DNA from: an uncultured Porphyromonadaceae bacterium
GTDB lineage: Bacteria > Bacteroidota > Bacteroidia > Bacteroidales > Muribaculaceae
Assembly (NCBI GenBank): GCA_947178215.1
Contig: CAMWXJ010000008.1
Coordinates: 41,037-105,036, forward strand
Direction of reading: 5' to 3'
DNA: 64,000 bases
Shown here: in pieces, positions 56,385 to 64,000 of the stretch
Layout of the letters: each line of letters starts with the position of its first letter
Numbering within the stretch: the first letter of the stretch is position 1
Position numbers and translations under genes: made by a program
Notes under the pieces: generated by a model
Database searches by the model: none
What the model was told of the DNA's origin: nothing
The model's input: only the letters and a program-made list of their open reading frames with translations

Positions 56385-59300
56385 TTAGAATCCCAACTGG
56401 AAACCTACTGATAGAGTGCGCATCATAGGATACGTGTATGAATCAAACGAGGTAGCCTCAGGATCTGAATATTTGACTGACGGTCCTACGGCAAACAGGT
56501 TCACGCCCGACACAAAAAGAGTGGCGTTGGAAATCCAGTCCCATTTGCGTAACACATATTCTTTGAAGTTATAGGACAGTGACAGCGATTTAAGACGGAA
56601 ATACTGAATATCCTGTGCCCACCAGTCGGAACCCGCAAAGTTATTTCCGCTGTTGACAGAGTTATTGGTGGATCTGGGGAAACGTGCATCAGGATTATCA
56701 GGCGACCAGGTATCAAGCTGATACTGGAAATCAAGTCGACGCTCGCCCTCCTGAGCCATAGGATAACTACCCATCAACCGCTGAGCTTTACCTATTCCCT
56801 GGAAATTTGCATATAAGCTGAATCCTTTCCAGCCGAGTGTGAAGTCGAATCCATATATGAAACGTGGTGACGATGAATTGCCGAAGCGGCGCTGATCCTG
56901 TCCGTCAATCTTACCGTCACCGTTAAGATCCTGATACCACAGGTCGCCGGGGCGCAGATCCTTGGAGGTTTCACGTCGTGGATTATTGAGTATCTGCTCA
57001 GGATTGGTATATATCTTAGTGCCTACATATCCTGTGCTGAGGAAGTCGCGGTAGGTGCCCTGGGTGCGCGTCCATGGATTGCTCAGGGATTCTTTGGTCT
57101 CGTTTGTCTTGAAGGCATAGGTCTGATACCATGTGAAATTCACTCCGGCAGAGAATGTGAAATCCTTGCCAAAGTTATCGCTGTATTTTAAAGACCCGTC
57201 TATACCCTGCTGACGATCTTCTGCGTCAGATACAATCTGAGGAAGGGAATATCCCAAGGGATCAACAAAGTCATAGGCCGGCGAAACGAGATAGCCTCTC
57301 GTTGTCTCGTAAAAATAATCCAGCGAGCCTGAAAGATGACTGTGTAGGGTTGAGAAATCAATACCTATGTCGGTTTTTCTACGTTTATACCAGGTTATGT
57401 TTATACTTGGTGTCGCACCCGGAGTAAGCGAATTTACAAGCTGGCCATCAAATACGTAGGCGTTATTGTTGTAATTGAATGTCGTAAGGTAGGCGTAATT
57501 TCTACCTGCCCCGTTGATACCCACTTCTCCATAAGAGCCTCTGACTTTCAGAAAATCAAACAGGCCCATATCTACGAGAGGTCTGGCAAAACTTTCACGT
57601 GTAGGCACCCACGCAAGCGCAAACGATGGGAAAAATCCATATCGACGATTCTTCGGGAAGCAATCGGAGCCGTCATAGCGACCGGCAAATTCCGCTATAT
57701 ACTTCTCATCATAGTTATACGTCACTCGGCCTACATAGCCCTCGGAAGCAGCTTCACTCTCGCTGCTTGAGCCCCAGATGCTTTCTGCATCGCCTTTCTG
57801 CACCAGCTGTATTGCAGAGGTATAGAAGGTATTGGAACCGGTGGAAAGAGAATATCCGTGATAATATTGACGGTTGAACACCAGGGTCACACCGACACTG
57901 TTAAGGCCGAACTTGTTGTTATAGTCAGCACGGAAATTATAGTCATAACGGTGCTCGGAATAGGCAGATCTACTGATAGAAATATCCGACGGAGCCTGGG
58001 GTGTGCCATTTCCTTCCGCATCATAATAAGTGGCTTTTTCAAGCCAGTCCTTTCTGTCTTGGGAAGTATGATTGTAGTTGCCGTCGAATCCTACGCTGAG
58101 ACCTTTTATCCATGGAAGACTCCACGAAATAGAGCCTGTAACCTGATTATATACAGTGCGCAGCTTAATCTCACCTGGCGATCCAAGAATAAGTGCGGGA
58201 TTGTCAAACTGATTGGAGATTGTGCCGTCTTCGTTATAGGCCCTTTCGAATGGAGTGCGGTCTTTAATACGTGAGAATATGGTCCAGGCACTTTCAATCG
58301 GGTAATTTTCATCGAACAACTGACCGTTGGCACCCATCCTTACCTTTACACCTATTTTTTCAAAGTTGCCGGTACCGTTCACGCGATAATTATATCGCTG
58401 CATATTGGTGCGGTCAGCCTTGAAGATACTGTGTTGGTCGAGATAGTTGAGCGAACTGAAAATGTTGACAGTCTGATTTCCTCCGCTCATAGCTATGGTA
58501 TGCTCTGACTGAGGCGCACTATTACGTAGCATCTCCTGTTCCCAGTTGGTATAGTCGCCTAAATGTGACCGGATATCGGCAAGCTCGGATTCATTCTTGA
58601 ATGCATAAAGACCATTGCCGGTGGCCGACCACAACTTGTTTACAGCCGTTGCATATTCAAACGCATTCATGCGTTCCGGAGTATATGACTCAGAGTTCCA
58701 TGCAAAATTTGACTGATAGTCTACCTGCAGCTTCCCGGAGGTTCCCTGTTTGGTTGTCACAACGATAACACCGTTGCCGGCATTCATTCCGTACACAGCA
58801 GTCGAGGCCGCATCTTTAAGAACAGTCATCGACTCGATGTCGTTCTTGTTGAGCCTGTTGAATTGAGTGGCTGTCGACACGAACCCGTCAATGACGAAAA
58901 GAGGAGCTCCATTACCACGGATTGAAATACTCGCTCCGTTCTGACCCGGCTCCGCACTGCCTTGTACAACAATCACTCCCGGCACTCGTCCTTGAAGAGT
59001 TGAAGTCATATCTGAAAATGGCACTTTGATTGACTTCTCGTTGTCGATTTTTGTTACTGCGGTTGTACTCAGTTTGGGAGTGGTAGTGCTATAACCCACC
59101 ACAATTACTTCGTCAAGAATCGTTTTGTCCTGAACGAGAGTGATATTTAGAGGCTCCCCATTTTTAACCTTGACTTTTACCGGTTTACAACCTATATAAG
59201 CCACCTCAATAGTTGACCCCACAGGAACATTGATATTGAAGTTTCCTTCTATATCAGTCACAGCGATTACCGCACTTCCGGCTGCCTTGATATTAGCACC

Positions 59301-59474
59301 TATCACCGGTTCTCCATCCGAGTCTACGACATGTCCTCTCACCTTCACGAGTGCTCGGTTCTCGGTCGACAAGCTTGGCCATGGAGAAGCATGTCTGCTT
59401 TCGGTAGCATTGACGGAATATATGCCACCCGTCACGCAAGCCGTAGCAATGAGAATTTTTAATACTTTACTCAT
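56385..59474 (-). CDS. SusC/RagA-family TonB-linked outer-membrane transporter
   Basis: A TonB-dependent beta-barrel that imports oligosaccharides captured by SusD. 1029 residues with a signal peptide (1-23), a carboxypeptidase-regulatory-like domain (about 45-115; VRGHVVDSDGEPVIGANIKA), the SusC signature before the plug (LDEVIVVGYSTT), the plug (to about 240, with QGRVPGVIV and IRGNGAPLFVIDG) and a 22-strand barrel ending in a Phe (SVGFQLGF). No TonB-box extension or STN domain is present, so it is not of the anti-sigma-coupled type. First gene of a susC-susD-lipoprotein operon. Confidence 0.94.
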   Translation of the reverse strand: MSKVLKILIATACVTGGIYSVNATESRHASPWPSLSTENRALVKVRGHVVDSDGEPVIGANIKAAGSAVIAVTDIEGNFNINVPVGSTIEVAYIGCKPVKVKVKNGEPLNITLVQDKTILDEVIVVGYSTTTPKLSTTAVTKIDNEKSIKVPFSDMTSTLQGRVPGVIVVQGSAEPGQNGASISIRGNGAPLFVIDGFVSTATQFNRLNKNDIESMTVLKDAASTAVYGMNAGNGVIVVTTKQGTSGKLQVDYQSNFAWNSESYTPERMNAFEYATAVNKLWSATGNGLYAFKNESELADIRSHLGDYTNWEQEMLRNSAPQSEHTIAMSGGNQTVNIFSSLNYLDQHSIFKADRTNMQRYNYRVNGTGNFEKIGVKVRMGANGQLFDENYPIESAWTIFSRIKDRTPFERAYNEDGTISNQFDNPALILGSPGEIKLRTVYNQVTGSISWSLPWIKGLSVGFDGNYNHTSQDRKDWLEKATYYDAEGNGTPQAPSDISISRSAYSEHRYDYNFRADYNNKFGLNSVGVTLVFNRQYYHGYSLSTGSNTFYTSAIQLVQKGDAESIWGSSSESEAASEGYVGRVTYNYDEKYIAEFAGRYDGSDCFPKNRRYGFFPSFALAWVPTRESFARPLVDMGLFDFLKVRGSYGEVGINGAGRNYAYLTTFNYNNNAYVFDGQLVNSLTPGATPSINITWYKRRKTDIGIDFSTLHSHLSGSLDYFYETTRGYLVSPAYDFVDPLGYSLPQIVSDAEDRQQGIDGSLKYSDNFGKDFTFSAGVNFTWYQTYAFKTNETKESLSNPWTRTQGTYRDFLSTGYVGTKIYTNPEQILNNPRRETSKDLRPGDLWYQDLNGDGKIDGQDQRRFGNSSSPRFIYGFDFTLGWKGFSLYANFQGIGKAQRLMGSYPMAQEGERRLDFQYQLDTWSPDNPDARFPRSTNNSVNSGNNFAGSDWWAQDIQYFRLKSLSLSYNFKEYVLRKWDWISNATLFVSGVNLFAVGPSVKYSDPEATSFDSYTYPMMRTLSVGFQLGF

Positions 59475-59906
59475 ACTTTTTTTGCCGTATATTGATTGGT
59501 ATGTTTATGTAGTTTCATGGAGTTCAAGGTCATTTCCACAACCTCAGATGTCAAACCCCTTTTTGGGGCACTGATATTGACTGCCACAAATTTCCTGATA
59601 ATTTCCCTGCCCGGTCAGTTATATTTTGACCAATGCATCAATTATTTTTGCTTACAGAATTTAAGCATCAAATCAATCAGCGGCCGGGAAAATATCAGTC
59701 AAGTGCCATGTAAGCAAAAAGAGATGACAGGACACAGCCAAGGAGGCGTGCGCGACATATACGTCACTTATCGTCCTCCTTAATATGACCGGCAAATCAT
59801 ACCGCATTAAAGAAACTCAAGAACACAGGGTTGGCGGTAGGTTTTGTAGTGATGATGGTACTTGAAGTAGTGTTGGGTTAGACGTTTACCCTATTGTTAG
59901 TAACTC
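59475..59906. other. Gene-free stretch upstream of susC with clustered inverted repeats
   Basis: No convincing gene is seen in these 430 bases. They hold an exact inverted repeat of 12 bases, TTTTTGCTTACA at 59645-59656 and its complement at 59709-59720. A looser inverted similarity joins 59577-59612 and about 59683-59703. A 95-residue frame ending at 59783 has a C-terminus (KEMTGHSQGGVRDIYVTY) that faintly recalls the box II end of tyrosine recombinases and might be a fragment of one. No minus-strand -7 box for susC is obvious. Confidence 0.4.
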
Positions 59907-59936
59907 TTGACACATCAATAATGAACACTATTTTTG
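59907..59936 (+). promoter_or_regulatory. Distal promoter of the TetR-type gene
   Basis: TTG at 59907-59909, a 19-base spacer and TATTTTTG at 59929-59936. The -7 box lies inside a TGAACA-N11-TGTTCA palindrome, as expected for repression. Confidence 0.5.
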
Positions 59937-59944
59937 TTTGTTCA
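59922..59944. promoter_or_regulatory. Candidate TetR operator, copy 1
   Basis: TGAACA (59922-59927), 11 bases, TGTTCA (59939-59944). The same arrangement occurs at 60742-60764 before the next operon. It covers a predicted -7 box of the regulator gene. Confidence 0.6.
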
Positions 59945-60005
59945 TTGTTTGCGGCTTATCTGATTGATTTACAATTAACAATCGGCAGCTCACCACTATT
60001 ATGTA

Positions 60006-60036
60006 TTGTGTATTCAGCTGTTTACGAGTAATTTTG
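60006..60036 (+). promoter_or_regulatory. Proximal promoter of the TetR-type gene
   Basis: TTG at 60006-60008, a 20-base spacer and TAATTTTG at 60029-60036; it lies just before the start at 60064 and inside the longest possible reading frame. Confidence 0.55.
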
Positions 60037-60063
60037 CAACGAATTACAGAACGCAGTTCTTTT

Positions 60064-60678
60064 ATGCAGATTCTTAAACAGGATATAAACCGCCGTATTC
60101 TCGATGTGGCCCGGCAAGAGTTTTCACATCGTGGATTTTCAAAGGCTTCCATGCGCGACATCGCCGCCAAGGCCGGTGTAGGCGTGGGAAATCTGTATAA
60201 CTACTATCCAGGTAAGGATGAGCTTTTTTGTGCCGTGCTTGCGCCGGTCGTTTCAGCCTGCTATGCCATGTTTGACAAACATCATGGCGAATACGGGCAA
60301 GATGCTCTGTCTATGACACAGGAAAATTATCTGCTTTCTGCGGTGGCGGACTATATGACTATATTGAAAGGGAACAGGACATTGTTGAAAATCCTTCTTT
60401 TCAAAGCGCAAGGTTCATCACTGGAGAATTTCAAAATAGTGTTCACCGACCGGGCTACGGTGCAGGTCAAGACATGGTTCGCCAATAATAAGTTGCGTCA
60501 TCCCGATATGAATATAGCAGTCAGCGACTTTATGATTCATCTGCACACTGTGTGGATGTTCACATTGTTAGAGGAGATAATAATGCACCGTCTCACCGGC
60601 GATGATATGGTGCGTGTGATTGAGGAATACATAAAATTTGAAATCAACGGATGGAAGTATTTATTAAACATCGGATAG
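60064..60678 (+). CDS. TetR/AcrR-family transcriptional regulator
   Basis: A 204-residue repressor. The N-terminal helix-turn-helix (about 5-50) reads ILDVARQEFSHRGFSKASMRDIAAKAGVGVGNLYNYYPGKDELF across its helices, a clear TetR pattern. The C-terminal 150 residues form the ligand-binding and dimer domain, with no sequence clue to the ligand. The start at 60064 (MQILKQDINRR) fits the family; the frame runs 21 codons upstream through a promoter. The same palindrome lies upstream of this gene and of the next two-gene operon, so it probably controls both. Confidence 0.88.
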   Translation: MQILKQDINRRILDVARQEFSHRGFSKASMRDIAAKAGVGVGNLYNYYPGKDELFCAVLAPVVSACYAMFDKHHGEYGQDALSMTQENYLLSAVADYMTILKGNRTLLKILLFKAQGSSLENFKIVFTDRATVQVKTWFANNKLRHPDMNIAVSDFMIHLHTVWMFTLLEEIIMHRLTGDDMVRVIEEYIKFEINGWKYLLNIG

Positions 60679-60702
60679 AGTTTCCAATACACAATAATGT
60701 GC

Positions 60703-60742
60703 AGGAGAGAATTTCGACATTGAGATTCTCTCCTCTTTTTTT
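60703..60742 (+). terminator. Terminator of the TetR-type gene
   Basis: AGGAGAGAAT (60703-60712) pairs with ATTCTCTCCT (60725-60734), followed by CTTTTTTT. Confidence 0.82.
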
Positions 60743-60764
60743 GAACAAAATTGCATATTGTTCA
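60742..60764. promoter_or_regulatory. Candidate TetR operator, copy 2
   Basis: TGAACA (60742-60747), 11 bases, TGTTCA (60759-60764), extended here to TGAACAA/TTGTTCA. It has the same half-sites and spacing as copy 1 and lies 35 bases before the ATG of the thiazoline-hydrolase-like gene. Confidence 0.6.
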
Positions 60765-60798
60765 TTATTGAATCTTTTTTCCTATTCGAATCAATATT

Positions 60799-61455
60799 AT
60801 GGAACAATCTAAAATAAAACCGATTGAGCCACAGATTGAAGGCATTAAGACAGCGTTCTTTGCTGAATTGAGCACTCTGTGTGGCAGTGCAAAAGCACAG
60901 GAGATAACCGAAATGGCTTGGAAACAATTTCAAACCAACATACCTCTGATCCCTGACGTCAGCGAAAAGTCGCCGTGGATTAAAAACATTATCGTCATCT
61001 GTTTTGAAATTGGTATATGGAGACAACTTGAGGCAGAAGGAATGTCGCTCTATGAAATATCGGCACTGACTTGTAAAATACTAACAATGGCACTGAGCAA
61101 GTTACCGCCAAAAGTCATAGAAAACTCGCAAAACATGATGCTGTCCGGAACGTATGTGGGAAGAATTGCTGATGACTCGGAAAAGCTCGATAGCAGTTGT
61201 AACTGGAAGATCAAAGCGATATATCCTACGGAGTCAGACACATTTGATATTGGAATGGATATACTTTTGTGTCCTGTAATTGCTCTATGCAATAATCTTG
61301 GAGTCGCTCGCTACGCTCCCTATCTTTGTCAGAATGACTATGCAACACATTCGGCTTTCGGCATAAGACTGATAAGGACACGGACTCTTGCAGAAGGTGG
61401 GGATAGATGTGACTTCCGACTCTCAAAAGAACCTATTACAACAAATAAGATATGA
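60799..61455 (+). CDS. L-2-amino-thiazoline-4-carboxylate hydrolase-like protein
   Basis: A 218-residue protein that resembles the ATC-hydrolase family: a helical N-terminal half, then CNWKIKAIYP, DILLCPVIALCNNLGVARYAPYLCQNDY (in part) with conserved Cys, and the closing CDFRLSK motif. The founding enzyme opens 2-aminothiazoline-4-carboxylate to S-carbamoylcysteine in a cysteine-forming route, but most family members have no proven reaction. It is preceded by the candidate TetR operator and overlaps the methyltransferase gene by four bases (ATGA at 61452-61455), so the pair is co-translated. Confidence 0.72.
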   Translation: MEQSKIKPIEPQIEGIKTAFFAELSTLCGSAKAQEITEMAWKQFQTNIPLIPDVSEKSPWIKNIIVICFEIGIWRQLEAEGMSLYEISALTCKILTMALSKLPPKVIENSQNMMLSGTYVGRIADDSEKLDSSCNWKIKAIYPTESDTFDIGMDILLCPVIALCNNLGVARYAPYLCQNDYATHSAFGIRLIRTRTLAEGGDRCDFRLSKEPITTNKI

Positions 61456-62261
61456 ATCAATTCAAAAACAAAGTTTCGGAAACTCTTTTGATTCCGCTTT
61501 ATATGCGAGCGAAAGAGAGTAGCCGAGCCGACGCAATAGTTCGCGACCCTGTGGCGCAGCGCATTGTCGAATCTATTGAATATGACTATTCAAAGTTCGA
61601 CACAGCCAAAATGAGCGAGATCGGCTGTGCCATCAGATGCCGTTTCTTCGACGACATGGTGACGGAGTTTGTCCGAAACCATAAAAATCCGGTAATCGTC
61701 AATCTCGGATGTGGACTTGACGCCCGTTGCCAACGTACCGTGGAAGGAATATCGGATGTGGCATTCTACAGCCTTGACTTGCCGGACACCATAGACATGC
61801 GTCGTTCATTCATTTCCGAGGCATCCAACGAATCCTATATCTCGAAATCGATGTTTGATACCGTCTGGATGGATCAGATTAAGAGCGAACATCCCTTCGG
61901 CGATATCCTGCTTATAGCCGAAGGCGTCATCATGTATTTTGATGAAGCAACTCTCCGACAATTCTTTAACGACTTATGCGATCGTTTCAGCAATGCCGAA
62001 ATCTGGTTTGACACCATGGGAACACTTGGCGTTAAAAATCAGAATAAACACGATGCCATTAAAAATATGGAAGCAACTTTCAAATGGGGCATCAACGACG
62101 GAAAAATCCTCGAATCATGGAATCAGCATCTATCTCTAATAGAACAGATTTCTCCAGGACGCTTCTTCCGCTCACGTCAGACAATACTTATGCGTGTATT
62201 ATCATTATTCCCCGGTATTTTTTTCAGATTTTATTCTTATTTAGGATATCGAATTTCATAA
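61452..62261 (+). CDS. SAM-dependent methyltransferase of the leucine-carboxyl-methyltransferase-like family
   Basis: A class I methyltransferase of 269 residues. The SAM motif is IVNLGCGLDARCQRT (near 78-92), with the acidic ribose-binding residue in YSLDLPDTIDMRRSF and the post-I region LLIAEGVIMYFDEATLRQFF. This matches the LCM/PPM group, whose bacterial members methylate carboxyl or hydroxyl groups of small metabolites. The C-terminus ends with a hydrophobic, aromatic helix. It is coupled to the thiazoline-hydrolase-like gene, presumably acting on the same compound, and is under the TetR-type regulator. Confidence 0.8.
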   Translation: MNQFKNKVSETLLIPLYMRAKESSRADAIVRDPVAQRIVESIEYDYSKFDTAKMSEIGCAIRCRFFDDMVTEFVRNHKNPVIVNLGCGLDARCQRTVEGISDVAFYSLDLPDTIDMRRSFISEASNESYISKSMFDTVWMDQIKSEHPFGDILLIAEGVIMYFDEATLRQFFNDLCDRFSNAEIWFDTMGTLGVKNQNKHDAIKNMEATFKWGINDGKILESWNQHLSLIEQISPGRFFRSRQTILMRVLSLFPGIFFRFYSYLGYRIS

Positions 62262-62279
62262 TCAGACTCGGAAATCTTA

Positions 62280-62305
62280 ACTTTTCAGCGTGTCATCTGA
62301 AAAGT
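62280..62305 (+). terminator. Weak hairpin after the methyltransferase gene
   Basis: ACTTTTCAG (62280-62288) pairs with CTGAAAAGT (62297-62305) around an 8-base loop; only a poor T tract follows. Confidence 0.4.
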
Positions 62306-62345
62306 CGTTACTCTTGGCGAGGATGAGGTTAATTTGTGTTAATCA

Positions 62346-62377
62346 TTGCCGGTTATACACGTATTGCTTTAACTTTG
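62346..62377 (+). promoter_or_regulatory. Promoter of trpB2
   Basis: TTG at 62346-62348, a 21-base spacer and TAACTTTG at 62370-62377. The predicted start leaves a leader of about 75 bases that contains three direct repeats. Confidence 0.6.
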
Positions 62378-62394
62378 TAATTTTCATACCAAGC

Positions 62395-62447
62395 TCAGCG
62401 CATAAATTATTAATCAGTGCATACAATTCTAAATTCAGTGCATAAAT
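62395..62447 (+). repeat. Three direct repeats in the trpB2 leader
   Basis: TCAGCGCATAAAT at 62395, TCAGTGCATA at 62414 and TCAGTGCATAAAT at 62435: three near-identical copies 19 and 21 bases apart, about two helical turns. They lie between the predicted transcript start and the trpB2 ATG and may be operator sites or an RNA element. Confidence 0.6.
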
Positions 62448-62459
62448 ACATATTAAGAA

Positions 62460-63824
62460 ATGTCTGATTCCAAAAAGTTCCTGCTTCAGGAAAGCGATAT
62501 ACCCACTGCATGGTACAACATCATCCCGGCCATGCCTACCAAGCCACGCCCTTTTCTCCACCCCGGCACCAAGAAGCCTCTCACGGTCGACGACCTGACT
62601 CCGATTTTCAGCGAGGAGGCGTCGCGTCAGGAGCTCAACACCACCGACGAGTGGATAGAGATACCGGAAGAGGTGCGCGACATATATAAGATATGGCGCC
62701 CGACACCGCTGGTGCGCGCCCGAGGCCTTGAAAAGATGCTCGACACTCCTGCCCACATCTATTTCAAGAACGAGAGCGTGAGCCCCGTGGGCTCCCACAA
62801 GCTCAACTCGGCCATACCTCAGGCATATTATTGCAAGCAGGAAGGTGTGACCAACATCACCACCGAGACAGGCGCAGGCCAGTGGGGCGCGGCACTCTCG
62901 CTCGCATCGCGCATGATGGGTATCGACCTGGCAGTATATATGGTGAAGATTTCCTACAACCAGAAGCCTTACCGCCGCTCCATAATGCAGACCTACGGCG
63001 CCGAGGTCATAGCATCGCCCTCGATGTCGACCAAGGCCGGACGCAAAATCATCACCGACCACCCCAACTATCAGGGCTCGCTCGGCACAGCCATTTCCGA
63101 GGCTGTGGAGCTCGCACTCGCCACGCCCAACTGCAAGTACGCGCTCGGCTCGGTGCTCAACCACGTCGCCCTTCATCAGACCGTAATAGGCCTCGAAGCT
63201 GAGAAGCAGATGGAGATGGCCGGCGAATATCCCGACGTGGTTATCGGCTGCTTCGGCGGCGGCTCCAACTTCTCGGGCATAGCCTTCCCGTTCATGCGCC
63301 ACAACTTCGCCGGCGCGCACTCCACACGATTTATTGCGGCCGAACCTGAATCATGCCCCAAGCTCACGCGAGGCGTGATGCAGTATGACTTCGGCGACGA
63401 GGCCGGCTACACTCCCCTCATCCCGATGCTCACGCTCGGTCACAACTTCTCGCCCGCCAACATCCACGCCGGCGGACTCCGCTACCACGGCGCAGGCTCC
63501 GTTGTGAGTCAGCTCAAAGTCGACGGTCTCATGGATGCTGTCGACATACCTCAGCTGGAATCATTCGACGCCGCCACACTCTTCGCCCGCGCCGAGGGAC
63601 TGATTCCCGCCCCTGAGAGTGCCCACGCCATCGCTGCCGCCATACGCGAGGCCAAGGCCGCCAAGGAAGCCGGCGAGCAGCGAGTGATTCTCTTCAACCT
63701 ATCGGGGCACGGTCTCATCGACATGACATCTTACGACCGTTACTTTGCCGGCGATCTCGCCAACTACCAGATACCCGATTCAGAGATTGCCGCCAACGTC
63801 GAAACTCTCGAAAAACTCATCTGA
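62460..63824 (+). CDS. trpB2: TrpB2-type tryptophan synthase beta chain
   Basis: A PLP enzyme that joins indole and serine to give tryptophan. The 454 residues and the N-terminal extension (residues 1-75, with ITPAWYNI-like IPTAWYNIIP) mark the TrpB2 subgroup, which works without a tight TrpA complex. The PLP Lys lies in GSHKLNSA (about 116), with TETGAGQWG as the active-site loop, GCFGGGSN as the phosphate-binding loop, and FNLSGHG near the end. No trpA or other trp gene is adjacent. The direct repeats in the leader suggest its own regulation. Confidence 0.92.
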   Translation: MSDSKKFLLQESDIPTAWYNIIPAMPTKPRPFLHPGTKKPLTVDDLTPIFSEEASRQELNTTDEWIEIPEEVRDIYKIWRPTPLVRARGLEKMLDTPAHIYFKNESVSPVGSHKLNSAIPQAYYCKQEGVTNITTETGAGQWGAALSLASRMMGIDLAVYMVKISYNQKPYRRSIMQTYGAEVIASPSMSTKAGRKIITDHPNYQGSLGTAISEAVELALATPNCKYALGSVLNHVALHQTVIGLEAEKQMEMAGEYPDVVIGCFGGGSNFSGIAFPFMRHNFAGAHSTRFIAAEPESCPKLTRGVMQYDFGDEAGYTPLIPMLTLGHNFSPANIHAGGLRYHGAGSVVSQLKVDGLMDAVDIPQLESFDAATLFARAEGLIPAPESAHAIAAAIREAKAAKEAGEQRVILFNLSGHGLIDMTSYDRYFAGDLANYQIPDSEIAANVETLEKLI

Positions 63825-63924
63825 GGCACGCTTTTCAGGCAGAATATATAAATCTATCAATCAAATTATTGCAGCAATATGTAACAAGATTGCAAACAAA
63901 TTAACATTCGTTAACCTGAAAAGA

Positions 63925-63955
63925 TTTGACACCGGTGGAGGGCGTTGTAATTTTG
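63925..63955 (+). promoter_or_regulatory. Consensus promoter at the right edge
   Basis: TTTG at 63925-63928, a 19-base spacer and TAATTTTG at 63948-63955. It should read a gene beginning beyond base 64000; no further coding can be supported in the last 45 bases. Confidence 0.65.
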
Positions 63956-64000
63956 CAATGTCGGAAGTCGATAACACCTCCCGACGCTCATCACAAAATC

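Noticed and set aside
59496..59783. 95-codon frame upstream of susC
   Set aside because: No start context or promoter and low-complexity hydrophobic sequence; only the last 20 residues hint at a recombinase, too little to call a gene.
60001..60063. Longer N-terminus of the TetR-type regulator
   Set aside because: The stretch contains a -33/-7 promoter pair and does not resemble TetR N-termini.

Overview
The window looks like a chromosomal segment of a gut Bacteroidales bacterium, most likely Muribaculaceae-like. Reasons: moderately high G+C in the housekeeping parts; Bacteroidetes-type promoters (a TTTG or TTG at -33, about 19-21 bases, then TAnnTTTG at -7) before many genes; no recognisable Shine-Dalgarno sites; SusC/SusD outer-membrane pairs, DUF4294, SPII lipoproteins and both ATP- and PPi-dependent phosphofructokinases. 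I inferred this from gene content only and could run no database search.

Region 1 (1-36.6 kb) is core genome. It holds a truncated beta-helix protein, dapA, thioredoxin, an HtrA protease, a MalY-type C-S lyase, a glucosaminidase, PPi-phosphofructokinase, an FtsX-type ABC exporter, a DUF4294 protein, nadB with a probable small RNA upstream, a SlyD-like isomerase, pnp, sbcD-sbcC, lysS-gpsA-pgi, aroA, an overlapping pfkA-rsmF-znuB unit, ompA, a 33-residue small protein, purB, a four-gene operon (prolyl oligopeptidase, BamE-like lipoprotein, two metallo-beta-lactamase-fold proteins) and the initiator tRNA-Met.

Region 2 (36.7-62.3 kb) starts just 3' of the initiator tRNA, has visibly lower G+C and is accessory. 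Its main feature is a long minus-strand array read from about 52.3 to 36.8 kb. In order it encodes a UroD-family methyltransferase, a GH2 enzyme, a sodium:solute symporter, a corrinoid protein, a zinc-type MtaA/MtbA-like methyltransferase, a MetH-activation-domain protein, a RACo-like ferredoxin/ASKHA reactivase, a GH95-like enzyme and a second GH2 enzyme. An AraC/cupin regulator is divergent from it across a shared palindromic promoter region. I read this as a glycan-linked, corrinoid-dependent demethylation system: hydrolases release a methylated sugar or glycoside, the symporter imports it, one methyltransferase loads the methyl group on the corrinoid protein and the other passes it to a thiol, while the reactivation proteins rescue oxidised cobalamin. 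This is the best candidate for an undescribed system here.

Downstream of the AraC gene lies a GH2 gene reduced to its signal-peptide end and its C-terminus, then a SusC/SusD/lipoprotein operon. Next is a TetR regulator with a two-gene target (a thiazoline-carboxylate-hydrolase-like protein and a SAM methyltransferase); the same TGAACA-N11-TGTTCA palindrome precedes both the regulator and the pair. The window closes with core genome: a TrpB2-type tryptophan synthase beta chain with three direct repeats in its leader, then a promoter for a gene beyond the edge.
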